Below are positions 1 through 11,626 of a stretch of 64,000 bases of DNA, in pieces. The notes beneath the pieces are model-generated. The model was not told where the DNA came from, ran no database searches, and worked only from the letters and a program-made list of their open reading frames with translations. A program made the translations under genes and the position numbers. Each line of letters opens with the position of its first letter. Positions within the stretch are counted from its first letter, which is position 1. Source of the DNA: Hyaloperonospora brassicae (Eukaryota; Oomycota; Peronosporomycetes; Peronosporales; Peronosporaceae); contig CANTFL010001229.1 in NCBI GenBank assembly GCA_947650285.1, positions 43,927-107,926 on the forward strand. The letters run 5' to 3'.

Positions 1-147
1 TTCATACTGCATAAAGGTCTCGACACGCGCATTGAGCACGTCGGGACCTTGTTCAGCGAGAAACTCAACATATTCTGGGCCTACGGCCGCGGTAAGCTTA
101 TCTAGCGCAACCTTTTGGCCCTCATGGAGGGGTGTGGATTGCTCCAT
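1..147 (-). CDS. Retrotransposon Gag-like N-terminus (partial)
   Basis: A minus-strand reading frame begins with ATG at 147 and runs off the left edge after 49 codons (starting MEQSTPLHEG). It lies 58 bp inside a long terminal repeat and just past a primer-binding site, which is where the gag start of an LTR retrotransposon is expected. I do not recognise a domain in these few residues, so Gag is inferred from position only. The rest of the element lies outside the window. Confidence 0.45.
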   Translation of the reverse strand, partial: MEQSTPLHEGQKVALDKLTAAVGPEYVEFLAEQGPDVLNARVETFMQYE

Positions 148-194
148 CCTCGCAGAGGGTTAGTCGTAACGACTCAGGCGTAGATTGACTACAA

Positions 195-203
195 GTGCTA
201 CCA
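195..203 (-). other. Primer-binding site of the left LTR element
   Basis: On the minus strand the sequence TGGTAGCAC follows the LTR by 2 nt. Its complement ends in CCA, as a tRNA 3' end does (GTGCTACCA). The same nonamer sits 2 nt inside the LTR at 61948-62339, so both elements probably use the same tRNA primer. Confidence 0.55.
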
Positions 204-205
204 AG

Positions 206-692
206 TGTAGCGGAGCTACACAGCTCCTTAAGTCAGAGGAAGACTTAACGCTCTCACGAGCAACTTTGGTTCACAGAACCCGACTCAGAGAGTCAATAGC
301 TCAGAGAGCTAACGATCCCCGTTTCAGAGGGACCAAACGATTCAAATGAATCACAGCACAGAGTGCTCGAGGACAAGCTACCTTTACAGGCGTTGCTTTT
401 GTCCTCCCGATCAAAGACGCCTCGTAAGGCACGTGTCTCTTATTGATCAAAAGGGGAACTGAATTTTATTTCTTCTTTAAACCTAAAGAACACCATAGAA
501 CAATGTACTTAACCTAGTCACTAAGGGTCAAAGTAAAACCTCTCTAAAGATCTCGTAATCAATTGATGACAGACATCAGTCTTCAACAATTGATACACGC
601 ACTGTGTTCTAAAATTACTTTATAGGGTACCCCCCTCTCTTGTGCGCACCACACCTATCGTCGACTACCAGTCAACGTGTAACCCCGTTACA
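206..692 (-). repeat. 5' LTR of a Gypsy-like retrotransposon
   Basis: Read on the minus strand this 487-bp stretch begins TGTAACGGGG and ends CTACA, directly before a primer-binding site. The same TGTAACGGGG start and the same downstream TGGTAGCAC occur at the element near 62 kb, which supports an LTR family. A TATA-like CCCTATAAAG lies in the first 100 bp. The other LTR is outside the window, so the edges rest on the TG...CA rule and on comparison with the second element. Gypsy rather than Copia is an inference from full-length tRNA 3'-end priming. Confidence 0.6.
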
Positions 693-3600
693 CCCTCCCC
701 CACCAAACAGAAGTTAGCACGAGGTAGTACGCCGTAAGGTGCTGGAGGCCGATGCGAGACTACAGACCGCCATGTTTTACAGTTCGGTCTTTTGTGTAAA
801 CTTACTTCGTGACAACGCTAGAAGCAAGTTGGTGCTGGGCCGAAAGCTCATCGCAATTATCGCGAAACCAGTCGTTTTATAAGGTATTCAATTGATTGTT
901 CAAGTTGGTGATATTTAGACGCACGTGAGCTTGGTGGTTTACATGAAAATGCAATTGAATGCTAGGAGTTGGTGAAGGATGATGAGACCTGCAAAGCACT
1001 TTCAGGCCTCGAATGAGATTTGGGGAATTAAGCGTGTCAAGTTGTTGCGACACTGATTCGTGACAGGCGGTATGTAACGATGATAACTGCTTGACATAAA
1101 CCGAAGGAACGTGACCTGATGAAGGATATGGCAGTACAGGAAGGACGAAAACTCTGGATGTATACAATGAGGACAAAAATGACAATAAACCAGCAAACGC
1201 TACACCTTATTTTAAATGCCATTGACAGATTCACGAAGAGAGGGAAGATATCTGAGGACGTCGTTCGCCGTCCGAAGTATATGCGCACATCGACACCTGC
1301 CGCTGATACTGGTATGGTAGCAATGTAGCGCAAGGTGATGTACAGATAGTGATGAATCGTTCAATCTCACACTAGATGAACGGGGGTTGCCGACAGGCCA
1401 ATCGTCAATGGACTAGAATGTAAGCCACTGTAGTCATTATAACATGTAAATTAAAACATAGGTCGTGTACAAGAGGACACAACAACAATACACAGATCAC
1501 AGTATCATGCTTGTCAATGCTTTCGGTGAAATGCCGTTGGTCGATTTGTTAGCGATAACCTTTCCATCGTTCTCAGTGACATCGATATCGTGAATCAGTG
1601 AGCAATGCACGCACCGATAGGGTGATATCGCTGTTGTACGTAGATGACGTAGTTATGCGGACTTACTAGTTGCCAGGAACACGTTTAAATAACCCTTTCG
1701 ATATTAGACATCTCTGCAAAACGCGATTAGTTTATGGGTGGGCTACAAATCGGTTAAGCCCGAGCACTCAGGAAATAATATGCTTACAGAATAAGTTCTG
1801 AAGATATTAGTGGAAGAAATATGAATCGGTTTAAAAAGAAAAGGTACCACACGATTATGATGAAAATCGATATCTAAAAACCATCACCGTGTATACTACA
1901 CGTGCGCACATCTAACGGGAGAACGCGTGTTTCGGACCATGTAGAATAAAATGACGATGTTCTCGCAAAACGAATACAACGACGTCGCAAATTTGATGAG
2001 GATTGATCATTACGATGGGACGGTGGTGTCGAACCTGTTTTCGTGCCTGTTGCCAACTAGTCTGTCCACCAATGAGGATTGTGAACAACAAAATCCATTG
2101 CCTTGAACTGCAGGGTTTCGAAAGAGCAATAATTAGACTTTGCGGTCACGCAGAGGGATCGACTACTTTACAAATATCGCCTAATGAAACGTCAAGTATC
2201 CATTGTGCTATACATTACGTGTGAACCGAGAGGACGGAGGTTCCTACTCTCGCGTGTATAAAATTATCCGCTAAAGAAGATCATTCTGCATCGAGCTACA
2301 CAGCCTCGAGATGAAATGGTTAACAAGCACCACCGCCTTCACCACATCAAGAAGCATCTACTTTTGTGACAGGTGTATCACCCCAGCAGCCTCGTGCGCT
2401 CTTCTAGCGTCCGCTCCACTTTTCATGTCTTCCAGCTAATGGTGCCATTATAAGCTAGAACTTGGAATCCATCTCGATACACCGCTTGTTACTATTGCGG
2501 TCTATCTTCTTGAAGAACAGTTGGTTACACGGGGCGACTGACGGGCGTAGCAGGTACGGCTAGCATACTTTTCGCAATCTTTTCCACGACCACGAAAGCA
2601 ACTGCAGGCTTAGTATCAGCATCACGTCGACGCAACACCAAGTGAAGAGTCGACTTAGCAGTTTTATCAGACAGAATAGAAACAGCTCAAGAAACCAGTC
2701 AGTTATTGATCAGCTATTCCGACAAAACCACAGCCGTTTGTCGGTTTTGTTCGGATGTGGTAAAATGGGTCGAGAGCGTGCGGTAAAAGGCCTTCGTTAT
2801 CCTGTCAACACTGCCGGAAGTACGGACGCTCAGCGTCAGTGTCTTTTCCAACATCGTTTTTGCGAGCACCTGCATAACTTGTTCCTTGCAAAAACATTAG
2901 CATCGTTTTATCTGTCCTTCTGTATGGTACCATATCTTGCTGCCACTACTTATGTGGTATATCATGCTAGCTTGTGTCCTATCTAGAGCATGTTTGGATG
3001 CATTAAGAGAGCATTAGGAGGGACACTTGGCAACGCGCTGCCTCTAACCAGCCACGATTAACGACACTGCTCCAAGGGATATATACAAGCGAATGTCATG
3101 TCGGGCCAGTTGAAGCTGGATGAAAGATGTCGAAGTAACGTGGCCTCACAGGAGACGTGCAATTCTGATTTTTCTATTTCCGTGACAATGGCAATCGTGA
3201 AATTGCTTCGTGGCACCAACTAAAACCTCAACTTCCACGAAAAACAGTAGTGACACCGGTCCCATGCAATATAATTGCCATCTATACTCCGTCCCAAATT
3301 TACCGGATGGATCTCTTTCGATATCGGCAAGGCCACCCCCGGTTGTAGAGTGCAGAGGAGGGAGGCAGTCTACAGAACTACAGAAATGAAGTTTAAAATA
3401 TAGGACAAGGATCCCATGACGCAGCAGGAGACGGTATCGAATAACGACCGGCACCCGGATCCCCGGTACCTAGCGTGAATGGAAGGAACTGAAGAAAGGC
3501 TTTACAAATTGAGCCCTGATCAAATCGAAATTTTGTCGGCGAAACAAAAAAGAAATCAGATGATTATTTCGTGTTGACACCAAAGCGATCCCAACGCACG

Positions 3601-5389
3601 AGGACGGGACCTTGCGGCAGATGGGAGGGCAAGATGTAGCTGCAATACAGGCCCACGTAGCGCGGTAAGACTTGAGTTACCAGAATATTTGCTTTCCCGG
3701 TGTGCACTACACCAGGTCTTCAGCGGCAAGCGCCAAAAAACAATCGCATCTCAATGTGATTGACGCTGCAGATGGGGATGAGGTGACTGTTTGTAAAAAT
3801 CATGTTTGACAGGTTTTACATGTTTTTTTAGTTTCTACTGCAATTGTATGGGACGGTATCACCTGATTGACTGGTTGTGTGACACGTTGGCATGTGAGAC
3901 GACGATGTGATGACTTGTCAGCTAGGTCAAGGCGATACGTTTGCAATGTGGGACCGTCATACGAGATGGGCAGGGAGGACATATGCCATCTGCCACTTAC
4001 AGACTTAAGTTGTATTGCCGATACAATGCATGTTGTGTTAGGTTGTAGTATTGTTGTAGAAGGTGAATGCCGAAGTGATGTAATGAGAACCGTAGTGGTC
4101 ATGTCCTACATGGCAATCTAAGCCTGATCCCTGACGTCTTGCTCATACAATTATATGTAACGTTACCATCATCGAGTGGTAATGAAGTGGTAACCAAACA
4201 ACGTAACTACATACATATGTGCGGTACACAACGCCAACAAAAACCGACCTTTAAGCGCGGTTCCGACCCTTGAAGTGTTGCTGACAAGTATACACTTTCT
4301 GACAAGTAATATCGATTGCCGCAGATCAGTTTGTCATGTACACTTTCTGCATGCCGAATTGATGAATTCGACGAAGCTTTGGTCGTTACATTCATAACGT
4401 TCAAACGCATTTATCTTGCATGATTATTTTCAACAATATGTTGCTTGGGATACAGATTGCTCCTATGCAGCATCTTCGAACATTTAAAATCAAGAAGCCA
4501 GGAACAGAGCTTTTATAATACATGCGGCATTGCATTTAAATCCCATCACAATGTACGCATTTGCCCCTGCAAGCCAAACCGCGTCAAAGGTAAGCAAATT
4601 GCGCAATAAGGAAGCAGTGCGACAAACATCATCGGTTTCGTCTGAGCTCTAAATGATCGTACAAATGCAAAGTGGTTGCAGCAGATAAAGACACAAGTGA
4701 TAAGCAAACTTGCGATAGCTGCGAATGCTTATTTCTTTTGCATAGCACGTCTAGTGACACAAGTTGAATTTACGATTGAGCGATCTGATAACGACAACAT
4801 ACCGATCCCTGGTGTCGCATCAGCGCTACTTTGCTTTTCATAATTTATGTAACCCAGCGCAAGCTTTTGGTTCACTGCTGCGTGTTCTCACGATGACATC
4901 CTTACACAAAAGGGGTGTCATTCAGAAGGAGTGTTTCTCTTCGAAAACTCTTTCCGGCAACACTCGCAGTAGTTTCGATGACGTCGTCAACTCAAATGCG
5001 CCGGTCTGAATTTGTTGAATCAAACACGTCCTGTCTTTTCTTAAGCTTCATCCGGCCTGATATTTGGCTTCAATTGAACGAGATACGTCTGAAAACTTCA
5101 GTCTTCATTTTTTATTATTTTGTCACACTTCATGCGTGTACTCACAAGAACGTCTATAAGCTGGGGTATAACTTCAATTTGCCAACTACAAGTCGCGACA
5201 ACGCTAGCTCAAACGCACCGGTACGATATTGGCTAAACTAGATAAGCGACTCCAATACTGGGTGAATGATCAATGACACATCGCTATGGTCTCCTGATGA
5301 AAGACCATCCGGAAGTCCAACGCGTCGTCAAAGTGAAGACAGATCTACTGTAGCTTCGCGCGGGCAGTCAAACCAATCCCACTAGCCTT
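693..5389. other. Intergenic, no supported gene
   Basis: The open frames here are short (about 115 codons or fewer), overlap in several frames, and show no recognisable motif. Base composition is A+T-richer than the genes. I see no tRNA, no LTR and no obvious tandem repeat. Confidence 0.5.
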
Positions 5390-7042
5390 ATGTCATATGA
5401 AATACAAAACACAACAACTCGTTATGCCACATCTGAGACCATGCGGGTTCTGGCCATTTGTCAACTTCCTTCGTCATTTGCAAGTCAAGGCATATCCTCT
5501 AAACAAGTCGCTTTTGTATTATTAGTGATCATGAGCGTTCTAGTTGTTGATCATGTCCCAACGGAAGGCTCGCGCGCCTATGCCATCATCGTGTGCATCT
5601 TTGCCGCTCTCGGTGGTCTCTTTTTTGGCTACGACCAGGGCGTGACGTCGGGTGTGCTCATCATGGACTCGTTCATCAACGACTACTGCGTCGGCTGGCA
5701 CAACTTCACGTACGAACAGTGCACGTCTGCGTCATCCAAGTTGCCGACCGAGTGGACGGGCTTTACAGTATGGTACAACATGACGTACAACCTTGGCTGT
5801 CTCGTGGGTGCCTTTGTGGGTGGCTTCGTAGCGGACAAGCTGGGGCGTCGCTGGACTATCTTCACGGCCGGTTTGATCTTCTGTATCGGCACTTTGTGGG
5901 TCTGTTTGAACAAGGCACATGAGCATGGACTCATGTACATTGCTCGTGCGATCCAAGGAATCGGTGTGGGCAACTCGTCGTTCTCACTGCCGCTCTTTGG
6001 TGCGGAGATGGCTCCCAAAGAGTTGCGTGGTCTACTATCGGGCTTCATGCAGATGACTGTCGTAACGGGTATCTTTTTGGCCAACATTGTCAACCTCATT
6101 GTCGAGCATCGCGATCGCGGCTGGCGGACGACCAACGGAGTGGCTATGGCCGCTCCTCTTGTCGTCATGCTAGGCATCTTCTTTGTGCCAGAAAGTCCTC
6201 GTTGGACGTACCTGCACAAGGGCAAGGAGGAAGCAGGAGAAGTTCTTATGCGTCTTCGAAAGACGGGTAACGTCCATCACGAACTACAGGCCATAGGTGA
6301 CCAGGTTGCAGAAGAACAAGTAGCAGATAAAGGATATTGGGAGCTGCTTGAACCGTCTATCCGGAAGCGCGTGGCTATTGCCATGCTACTGCAAATTCTG
6401 CAGCAGGCCACGGGTATCAATCCGATCATGAGCTACGGTGGTCTCATCTTCCAGGACATCACCAAAGCCGGCATTTATTCGGCCTTTTTCCTATCTGGTG
6501 TCAATCTCGTCAGCACCATCCCAGCCATGCGTTGGGTGGATACCACAGGACGCCGGAGGCTGCTACTAATTGGCGCTATCGGTATGGCAGCTGGTCACTT
6601 GTTCGCTGCCATCCTCTTCACCTCTGTCTGTAATGGCAATGTCGAAAACGCCGGATGTCCGACCGTCAGCGGATGGTTAATTTGCATCGGCTCGGCCTTC
6701 TTCGTGTTCAACTTTGCCATCTCATGGGGTCCTATATGCTGGATCTATCCTGCGGAAATCTTTCCGCTGAGCGTGCGTGCCACCGGCGTGACGCTGTCGA
6801 CGGCTGCGAATTGGGCCATGGGTGCTGTCATGGCAGAAGTGGTCAAGCTCTTCCCGCACCTGAACATCGACGGCGTCTTTTACCTATTTGCAGGTCTATG
6901 CTGTGTCTGTGGCGTGTTTGTGTATTTCTTCTGTCCAGAGACCAAGGGTCTCTTGCTCGAGGACGTCGAGGCCCTTTTCGACAAGGGCAGAGCAAAGTCG
7001 CCCAATTTCGTGGAAGTCAAGTCTCCCGTGGCGAGAATGTGA
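5390..7042 (+). CDS. MFS sugar porter (hexose transporter-like)
   Basis: A plasma-membrane sugar transporter of the major facilitator superfamily, sugar porter family. Up to 550 residues, with about 12 hydrophobic segments. Family signatures in order are GYDQGVTSG after the first membrane helix, DKLGRRW in the loop between helices 2 and 3, PESPRW before the central loop, QQATGINPIM in helix 7, PAEIFPLSVRATGV in helix 10, and PETKG near the C-terminus. The first extracellular loop has cysteines and several Asn-X-Ser/Thr sites. The start is uncertain: homology begins only at the VPTEGSRAY segment around residue 57. An in-frame ATG at 5531 would give a 503-residue protein, and the TCTAG just before the conserved part could instead be the acceptor of an undetected first intron. 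Substrate is not predictable; glucose or another hexose is likely. Isolated gene, 0.7 kb before the Copia insertion. Confidence 0.9.
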   Translation: MSYEIQNTTTRYATSETMRVLAICQLPSSFASQGISSKQVAFVLLVIMSVLVVDHVPTEGSRAYAIIVCIFAALGGLFFGYDQGVTSGVLIMDSFINDYCVGWHNFTYEQCTSASSKLPTEWTGFTVWYNMTYNLGCLVGAFVGGFVADKLGRRWTIFTAGLIFCIGTLWVCLNKAHEHGLMYIARAIQGIGVGNSSFSLPLFGAEMAPKELRGLLSGFMQMTVVTGIFLANIVNLIVEHRDRGWRTTNGVAMAAPLVVMLGIFFVPESPRWTYLHKGKEEAGEVLMRLRKTGNVHHELQAIGDQVAEEQVADKGYWELLEPSIRKRVAIAMLLQILQQATGINPIMSYGGLIFQDITKAGIYSAFFLSGVNLVSTIPAMRWVDTTGRRRLLLIGAIGMAAGHLFAAILFTSVCNGNVENAGCPTVSGWLICIGSAFFVFNFAISWGPICWIYPAEIFPLSVRATGVTLSTAANWAMGAVMAEVVKLFPHLNIDGVFYLFAGLCCVCGVFVYFFCPETKGLLLEDVEALFDKGRAKSPNFVEVKSPVARM

Positions 7043-7720
7043 CCGCTGTAGGTGGACATCCTGAAGCATCATTCGTTTAAGCCGTTTCGCATCTGTTTCG
7101 TCAGTCAACGTTCGTGTTTCGTTAACAGCGTGTCGGTGAACTGGGAGAGTGGTAGATCTTGTTGCTGATTTACGTAGTCTATTATTGCACGCCCACGATA
7201 GCATCATGGGAGCCAACGCAATAACTGCAGAAACAAAGCTTTGTGTTGTAACTCGATCGAGATATCGCACACTACTTACCGCGACTTCCGGTTTGTTCGT
7301 GCGAATGAGGATACTCAAAGCAGCTCGTATGAAACAAGGGGCCCAGTCTCCGCACCCGTGCAGATGCGTGAGCAAGTGAAAGTGCTAACACGAAGTATCA
7401 GCGGGTTTTGCATGTTTGCAAAACTTGTAGGTCTTATGATACATAGGATAGTGCGCGGTGGAGTCGGTAGATAGGACAAGCTGAGTGTTCGTGCAGCTGC
7501 CCGCGCTTCGCATCGCTATACGGCTAAGCGGGTTGAACACCGATATTGAATAGCTCTCGGTGATCGCGTTTTGGAATCTTTTTTGGTACATATTCCATTC
7601 CAATATACACAATGGAAACACAAGCCGCAGTCAACGTAATCGAACGTCAACATCATGTCAATTACATTTGCTCTGCGGTGGCGATGATGCGTGGCGATGA
7701 AACAGTCATCAGCGAGCATG
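7043..7720. other. Intergenic, 3' flank of transporter
   Basis: No credible coding region. It ends at the 5-bp target duplication of the Copia element. Confidence 0.5.
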
Positions 7721-7725
7721 CGTTA
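7721..7725. repeat. Target-site duplication, left copy
   Basis: CGTTA directly before the left LTR, matching CGTTA directly after the right LTR at 11899-11903. A 5-bp duplication is normal for Copia integrases. Confidence 0.9.
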
Positions 7726-7979
7726 TGTTATGTCGAAGGAAAATTGGAAAGTGTATTGAATTAGTTTTCCTATGAACTTACTCGTCGTGTTATCTTCTTC
7801 TACCTTGTAGCTTTCCCTGATCTTGATGGATTCTAGAACATACACTCAAGGTAGTTCTAGAATCATCAGACTGCACGTGAACCGTTTACACCCTGTCGTA
7901 TCATCGCTGTCTTGTCACTTGTGCGTAGCAAATCACAGTTGGCTTTGTTGACCGTGCATTGACAGTGCACCCATCAACA
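7726..7979 (-). repeat. Copia 3' LTR (left copy)
   Basis: 254-bp repeat, TGTTATG...CATCAACA on the plus strand. By eye it reads the same, base for base, as the copy at 11645-11898. The polyprotein is on the minus strand, so this is the 3' LTR. On the minus strand it starts TGTTGATGGG. Confidence 0.93.
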
Positions 7980-7990
7980 CTCCCACTCAC
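7980..7990 (-). other. Polypurine tract
   Basis: GTGAGTGGGAG on the minus strand directly before the 3' LTR, where the plus-strand primer of an LTR element should be. It overlaps the stop codon of the polyprotein. Confidence 0.55.
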
Positions 7991-10900
7991 TGTTGATGCT
8001 CGGGTCCATCACGTACCTTGATGTCCATTCCGGCACGGAGGTACTGGAATCGCTTGGTGCCGAGTGCCTTCGTTAGTATGTCGGCAAGTTGATGTTCCGT
8101 CTCCTTGTAGATCACCTTTATATCACCGGCCAGAACTTTCTCTCGGACAAAGTGGTGACGTATGTCTACGTGTTTAGTCCGCGCATGGTATCCTGGGTTT
8201 GTTGCGAGAGCAATGGCTCCTTGATTATCCTCGTAGATGACAGTAGGATTCTTCTGCTCGAATCCGAGGTCAGCCATTAACATCCTTGCCCATAGTATGT
8301 CTTGAGTGCACATGCTTAGCGCCATGTATTCAGCCTCAGAAGTACTCAATGCAACGGTGCGTTGGTACTTAGACTTAAATATAACAGGGCCTCCATTAAG
8401 CACCAGCAAAACACCAGATACCGATCGACGGTCGTCCAAGCTGTTTCCCCAATCGGCGTCACTATACGCTGTTAGTTGTTGCTGTCGTTTGTCAACACTG
8501 TAGTGTAATCCAAAACCACTCGTCGAGCGGAGGTATCTTAGCACTTTGATCAGTGCCTTCCAGTGTTGTGAGCCAGGGTTTTCTGCAAATCGTCCAAGTT
8601 GGCTCACAGGAAATGCTGCGTCTGGTCTGGTCGTGGTCACTATAAACAGCAGTCGTCCCAGCAATTGGCGGTACGGTGTACGACTCATGGCTTGTCTTTC
8701 GACATCGGACTTTGGACTGTTTGCGCTGGACAGTTTCATGCTCTGATCACATGGGTTACCAGTTGGTCGGGCTTGAGTCTGTCCAAACATGTCTGCAGTC
8801 TCCTCGATGTATCTTTGTTGCGAAATAAACATCTCACGCTTCTTTCGGTCGTACATAACTTCCATTCCAAGCAAGTGCTTCACTGGACCAAGGTCTTTGG
8901 TTTGAAACCGCTGAGAGATTTGTTCTTTCACCTTGCGTACCGTGGTTGCTTCTTTTGCAGCCACAATCATATCATCAACGTATAAGCACACGTACGCCCA
9001 GCCTTCACCAACCTTTATCTTGTATATGCATCGATCAGCACCGCACGCGACAAATCCCATCTCCAGTAATGCATTGTCTTCCAACAAGAGCTGAACAGGT
9101 TGCTCAATTGGTAGCATTTCATCAACACCTCCTCGTGGTCCGGATTCACTTCTCCCACTGGCATCGTCAGTAAGAACACGATACTGATGCTCGCGACCGG
9201 AACGACGCTTAAGTTGTGGACGGAACACCATCGCTCCAGAGTCGTGCGGATTGTGTAATTCGAGTTCTTGGTGACGAGGTCCTTGTTGAATTACTTGGGA
9301 AGTGTGTTGATGTTGTTCGTTGTTCATATTTCTTGCAAGATAATGATTGCTTGTCTCACTCGAAGGTGTGTTACTGATGTCATTGTCAGAACTCGGTACT
9401 TCCATCTCCACATCTTCGACAATTTCGTGCTCTTCCATTTCAACATCTTCATCACCATCTTGTTGCAAGTTACTTGGTTGATCTCCATCATCGTCATCTT
9501 GTCGTATTATTATCATCTTCGGGTGTGGTACAACCGGATTGTCTTCGTAAATGTTACTAACTTCACGTTCATCTAACGCGATCGAACGACTGATCTTGAT
9601 CGTACCAGTCTCCAGATCAAGCACCCTGTAACCCTTGGTGTGTCTTGCATATCCTAACAGCATGCAGCGAAACCCTTTCGCGTCGAATTTCGTGCGCTTT
9701 GAGTCATCGATATGTGCGTATCCAAGTGAACCAAATACACGTAGGTGAGAAATTTCGGGCTTCGTCTTAAAGCACAGTTCAAAAGGAGTCTTCTCCTCGT
9801 GATTGCAGTTCGTGGTTCTGTTAAGTAAATCCACCGCCGTATTCACAGCTTCGGCCCACCACTTCTTTGCCACCCGCTTGTAATGCATCATGCTTCTGGC
9901 CGTCTCAACAATCGTACGGTTCATCCGTTCAGCAACACCGTTTTGTTGAGGACTGTAGGGTACTGTCTTCTGATGGATGATGCCGTGTTTCTTGCAGTAC
10001 GAAGCAAACCTCTTGTTTTTGTATTCACCGCCATTGTCAGTACGTATGGCCTTAATACGAAATCCACACTGCTGCTCCATCTCGGTCCGAAATTCAATGA
10101 ACTTCGACAGTACTTCACTCTTGGACTTCAGAAAATATACAGTCACTAATCTTGAAAAATCGTCCACGAGAGACAATACGTATCGTGACCCACCAGGAGT
10201 TGGGTTCTTCATAGGACCCATGACGTCAGAGTGAATAAGCTGCAGTGGCTGCGTTGTCTTTGTCTTCGACTCTTGTGGAAAACTCGCGACACACAGTTTC
10301 CCTTGTAGACACCCTCCACATAAATTCTTGTTCGTGTCAGGTACTACATTCGGTAGTCCTTCCGTAGCCTCCTTTGTCTTTTTAAACTTGTTGTGGCTAA
10401 TGTGACCCATTCGTGCATGCCACAGCTCCCACTTGTTACCAGCGTCTTCATGTTCTACCAACATCGCGTGCTCATACTCCACATCAAGAGTGTACACGTT
10501 TCTCATGCGCTTCGCAGAAATCATCAACACATTATCCTTGTAGATACCGCAGTATTTTTCACCGAATCGAACGTTGTACCCACGCTGGACGATCTTGGGC
10601 ACCGCTAGTAGTCGTCTGTCCAGCGTTGGAATGTGCAATACTTCATTCACAGTCACTGCTGTACCATTCGTACAGCGAAATCGAATGCTTCCTCGTCCAA
10701 TTGCATTCATGACCGCACCATCGGCAACGCGAACTTGAATGGCTTCTCTCAATTTCTCGTACTCAAAGAAATCTTCTTCGGCTGAGGTCATATGTGACGA
10801 GGCGCCGCTGTTTAACAACCATCCTTTTTTTAATCCGTTTGTGGCCGTGAATGCCATTTCATTTCCATCATTCTTGGTGGCAGATCGGCACTCAAACTGC

Positions 10901-11598
10901 TTGTGTCCGATCTTGTTACAGCGGTGACACTTCCCACGAAACGGCTGTTTCTTCTTCCAGCTCTCTTCTGCACCACGTTGTTTGCGTATTCCACGACCAC
11001 GATCCTGTTTATGGCCTCCACGACCAACGCGGAAAGCTCCTTCGGAGACCTCTTGCTGCTGCTTCTTCTTGTGTTCCTTCAACAGCTTTTCTTTCACGTC
11101 CACCATCGTCACACCCATGGAATTCTCAATGATGGACACAATCATCTCGTACTCTGCCGGTAAGCTACTCAGCAGAACTGTCATCTGGCGTGCGTCGTCC
11201 ATGGTATCGCCCACCGCCTCCATACTCAAAACAAGTTCATCGAAACGGTCGAGGTGGCTCACCATGTCGCCTCCCTCATCCATACGAAATTCGTGCAATC
11301 GACGTGTCAGTGCCACTCGATTCTGAAGGTTTGTCTTGTTGTAGTAGTCGCGTAGTGTTTCCCATGCTTCCTTCGCAGTGCGAGCATGTCGGATCTTCGT
11401 CTGATGCTTTACTTCGATCCCTTGAGCAATAATAGCAAACGCCTTCATGTCCTTGACCTTCCAATCCTCCGTCATCTCCTGCTCCGACTTCACTTCCAAG
11501 ATGTGCTCTAGCAGGCCCTTCCTCGCAAGTGTCATCTTCATATTGAATTCCCAATGGAAGTAGTTGTCTGTTCCAAGCAGGTCATCGGGTTTCTTCAT
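7987..11598 (-). CDS. Copia Gag-Pol polyprotein, internally deleted
   Basis: 1,203 residues in one frame, shorter than the roughly 1,300-1,400 usual for Copia. Gag (UBN2-type) spans about 1-200. A CCHC zinc knuckle is at 224-237. The protease motif reads LNSGASSHM at 262-270, where the catalytic Asp is replaced by Asn 263 (codon at 10810-10812, explained by one G-to-A change). The integrase zinc site (H393, H399, C427, C430) and the catalytic D458, D521, E557 are present. A long acidic linker follows. The text then passes from a linker ending near residue 832 straight into the segment just before the YVDD box (873-876), so about 150 residues holding the first catalytic Asp of reverse transcriptase are missing without loss of frame. 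RNase H motifs (SDADW, STSEAEY, EDNQGA, TKHVDI) are intact. Expected to be catalytically dead for reverse transcription. Confidence 0.95.
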   Translation of the reverse strand: MKKPDDLLGTDNYFHWEFNMKMTLARKGLLEHILEVKSEQEMTEDWKVKDMKAFAIIAQGIEVKHQTKIRHARTAKEAWETLRDYYNKTNLQNRVALTRRLHEFRMDEGGDMVSHLDRFDELVLSMEAVGDTMDDARQMTVLLSSLPAEYEMIVSIIENSMGVTMVDVKEKLLKEHKKKQQQEVSEGAFRVGRGGHKQDRGRGIRKQRGAEESWKKKQPFRGKCHRCNKIGHKQFECRSATKNDGNEMAFTATNGLKKGWLLNSGASSHMTSAEEDFFEYEKLREAIQVRVADGAVMNAIGRGSIRFRCTNGTAVTVNEVLHIPTLDRRLLAVPKIVQRGYNVRFGEKYCGIYKDNVLMISAKRMRNVYTLDVEYEHAMLVEHEDAGNKWELWHARMGHISHNKFKKTKEATEGLPNVVPDTNKNLCGGCLQGKLCVASFPQESKTKTTQPLQLIHSDVMGPMKNPTPGGSRYVLSLVDDFSRLVTVYFLKSKSEVLSKFIEFRTEMEQQCGFRIKAIRTDNGGEYKNKRFASYCKKHGIIHQKTVPYSPQQNGVAERMNRTIVETARSMMHYKRVAKKWWAEAVNTAVDLLNRTTNCNHEEKTPFELCFKTKPEISHLRVFGSLGYAHIDDSKRTKFDAKGFRCMLLGYARHTKGYRVLDLETGTIKISRSIALDEREVSNIYEDNPVVPHPKMIIIRQDDDDGDQPSNLQQDGDEDVEMEEHEIVEDVEMEVPSSDNDISNTPSSETSNHYLARNMNNEQHQHTSQVIQQGPRHQELELHNPHDSGAMVFRPQLKRRSGREHQYRVLTDDASGRSESGPRGGVDEMLPIEQPVQLLLEDNALLEMGFVACGADRCIYKIKVGEGWAYVCLYVDDMIVAAKEATTVRKVKEQISQRFQTKDLGPVKHLLGMEVMYDRKKREMFISQQRYIEETADMFGQTQARPTGNPCDQSMKLSSANSPKSDVERQAMSRTPYRQLLGRLLFIVTTTRPDAAFPVSQLGRFAENPGSQHWKALIKVLRYLRSTSGFGLHYSVDKRQQQLTAYSDADWGNSLDDRRSVSGVLLVLNGGPVIFKSKYQRTVALSTSEAEYMALSMCTQDILWARMLMADLGFEQKNPTVIYEDNQGAIALATNPGYHARTKHVDIRHHFVREKVLAGDIKVIYKETEHQLADILTKALGTKRFQYLRAGMDIKVRDGPEHQQ

Positions 11599-11626
11599 CG
11601 TACTGGCTTCTGGCAGAGGTCCTTAA

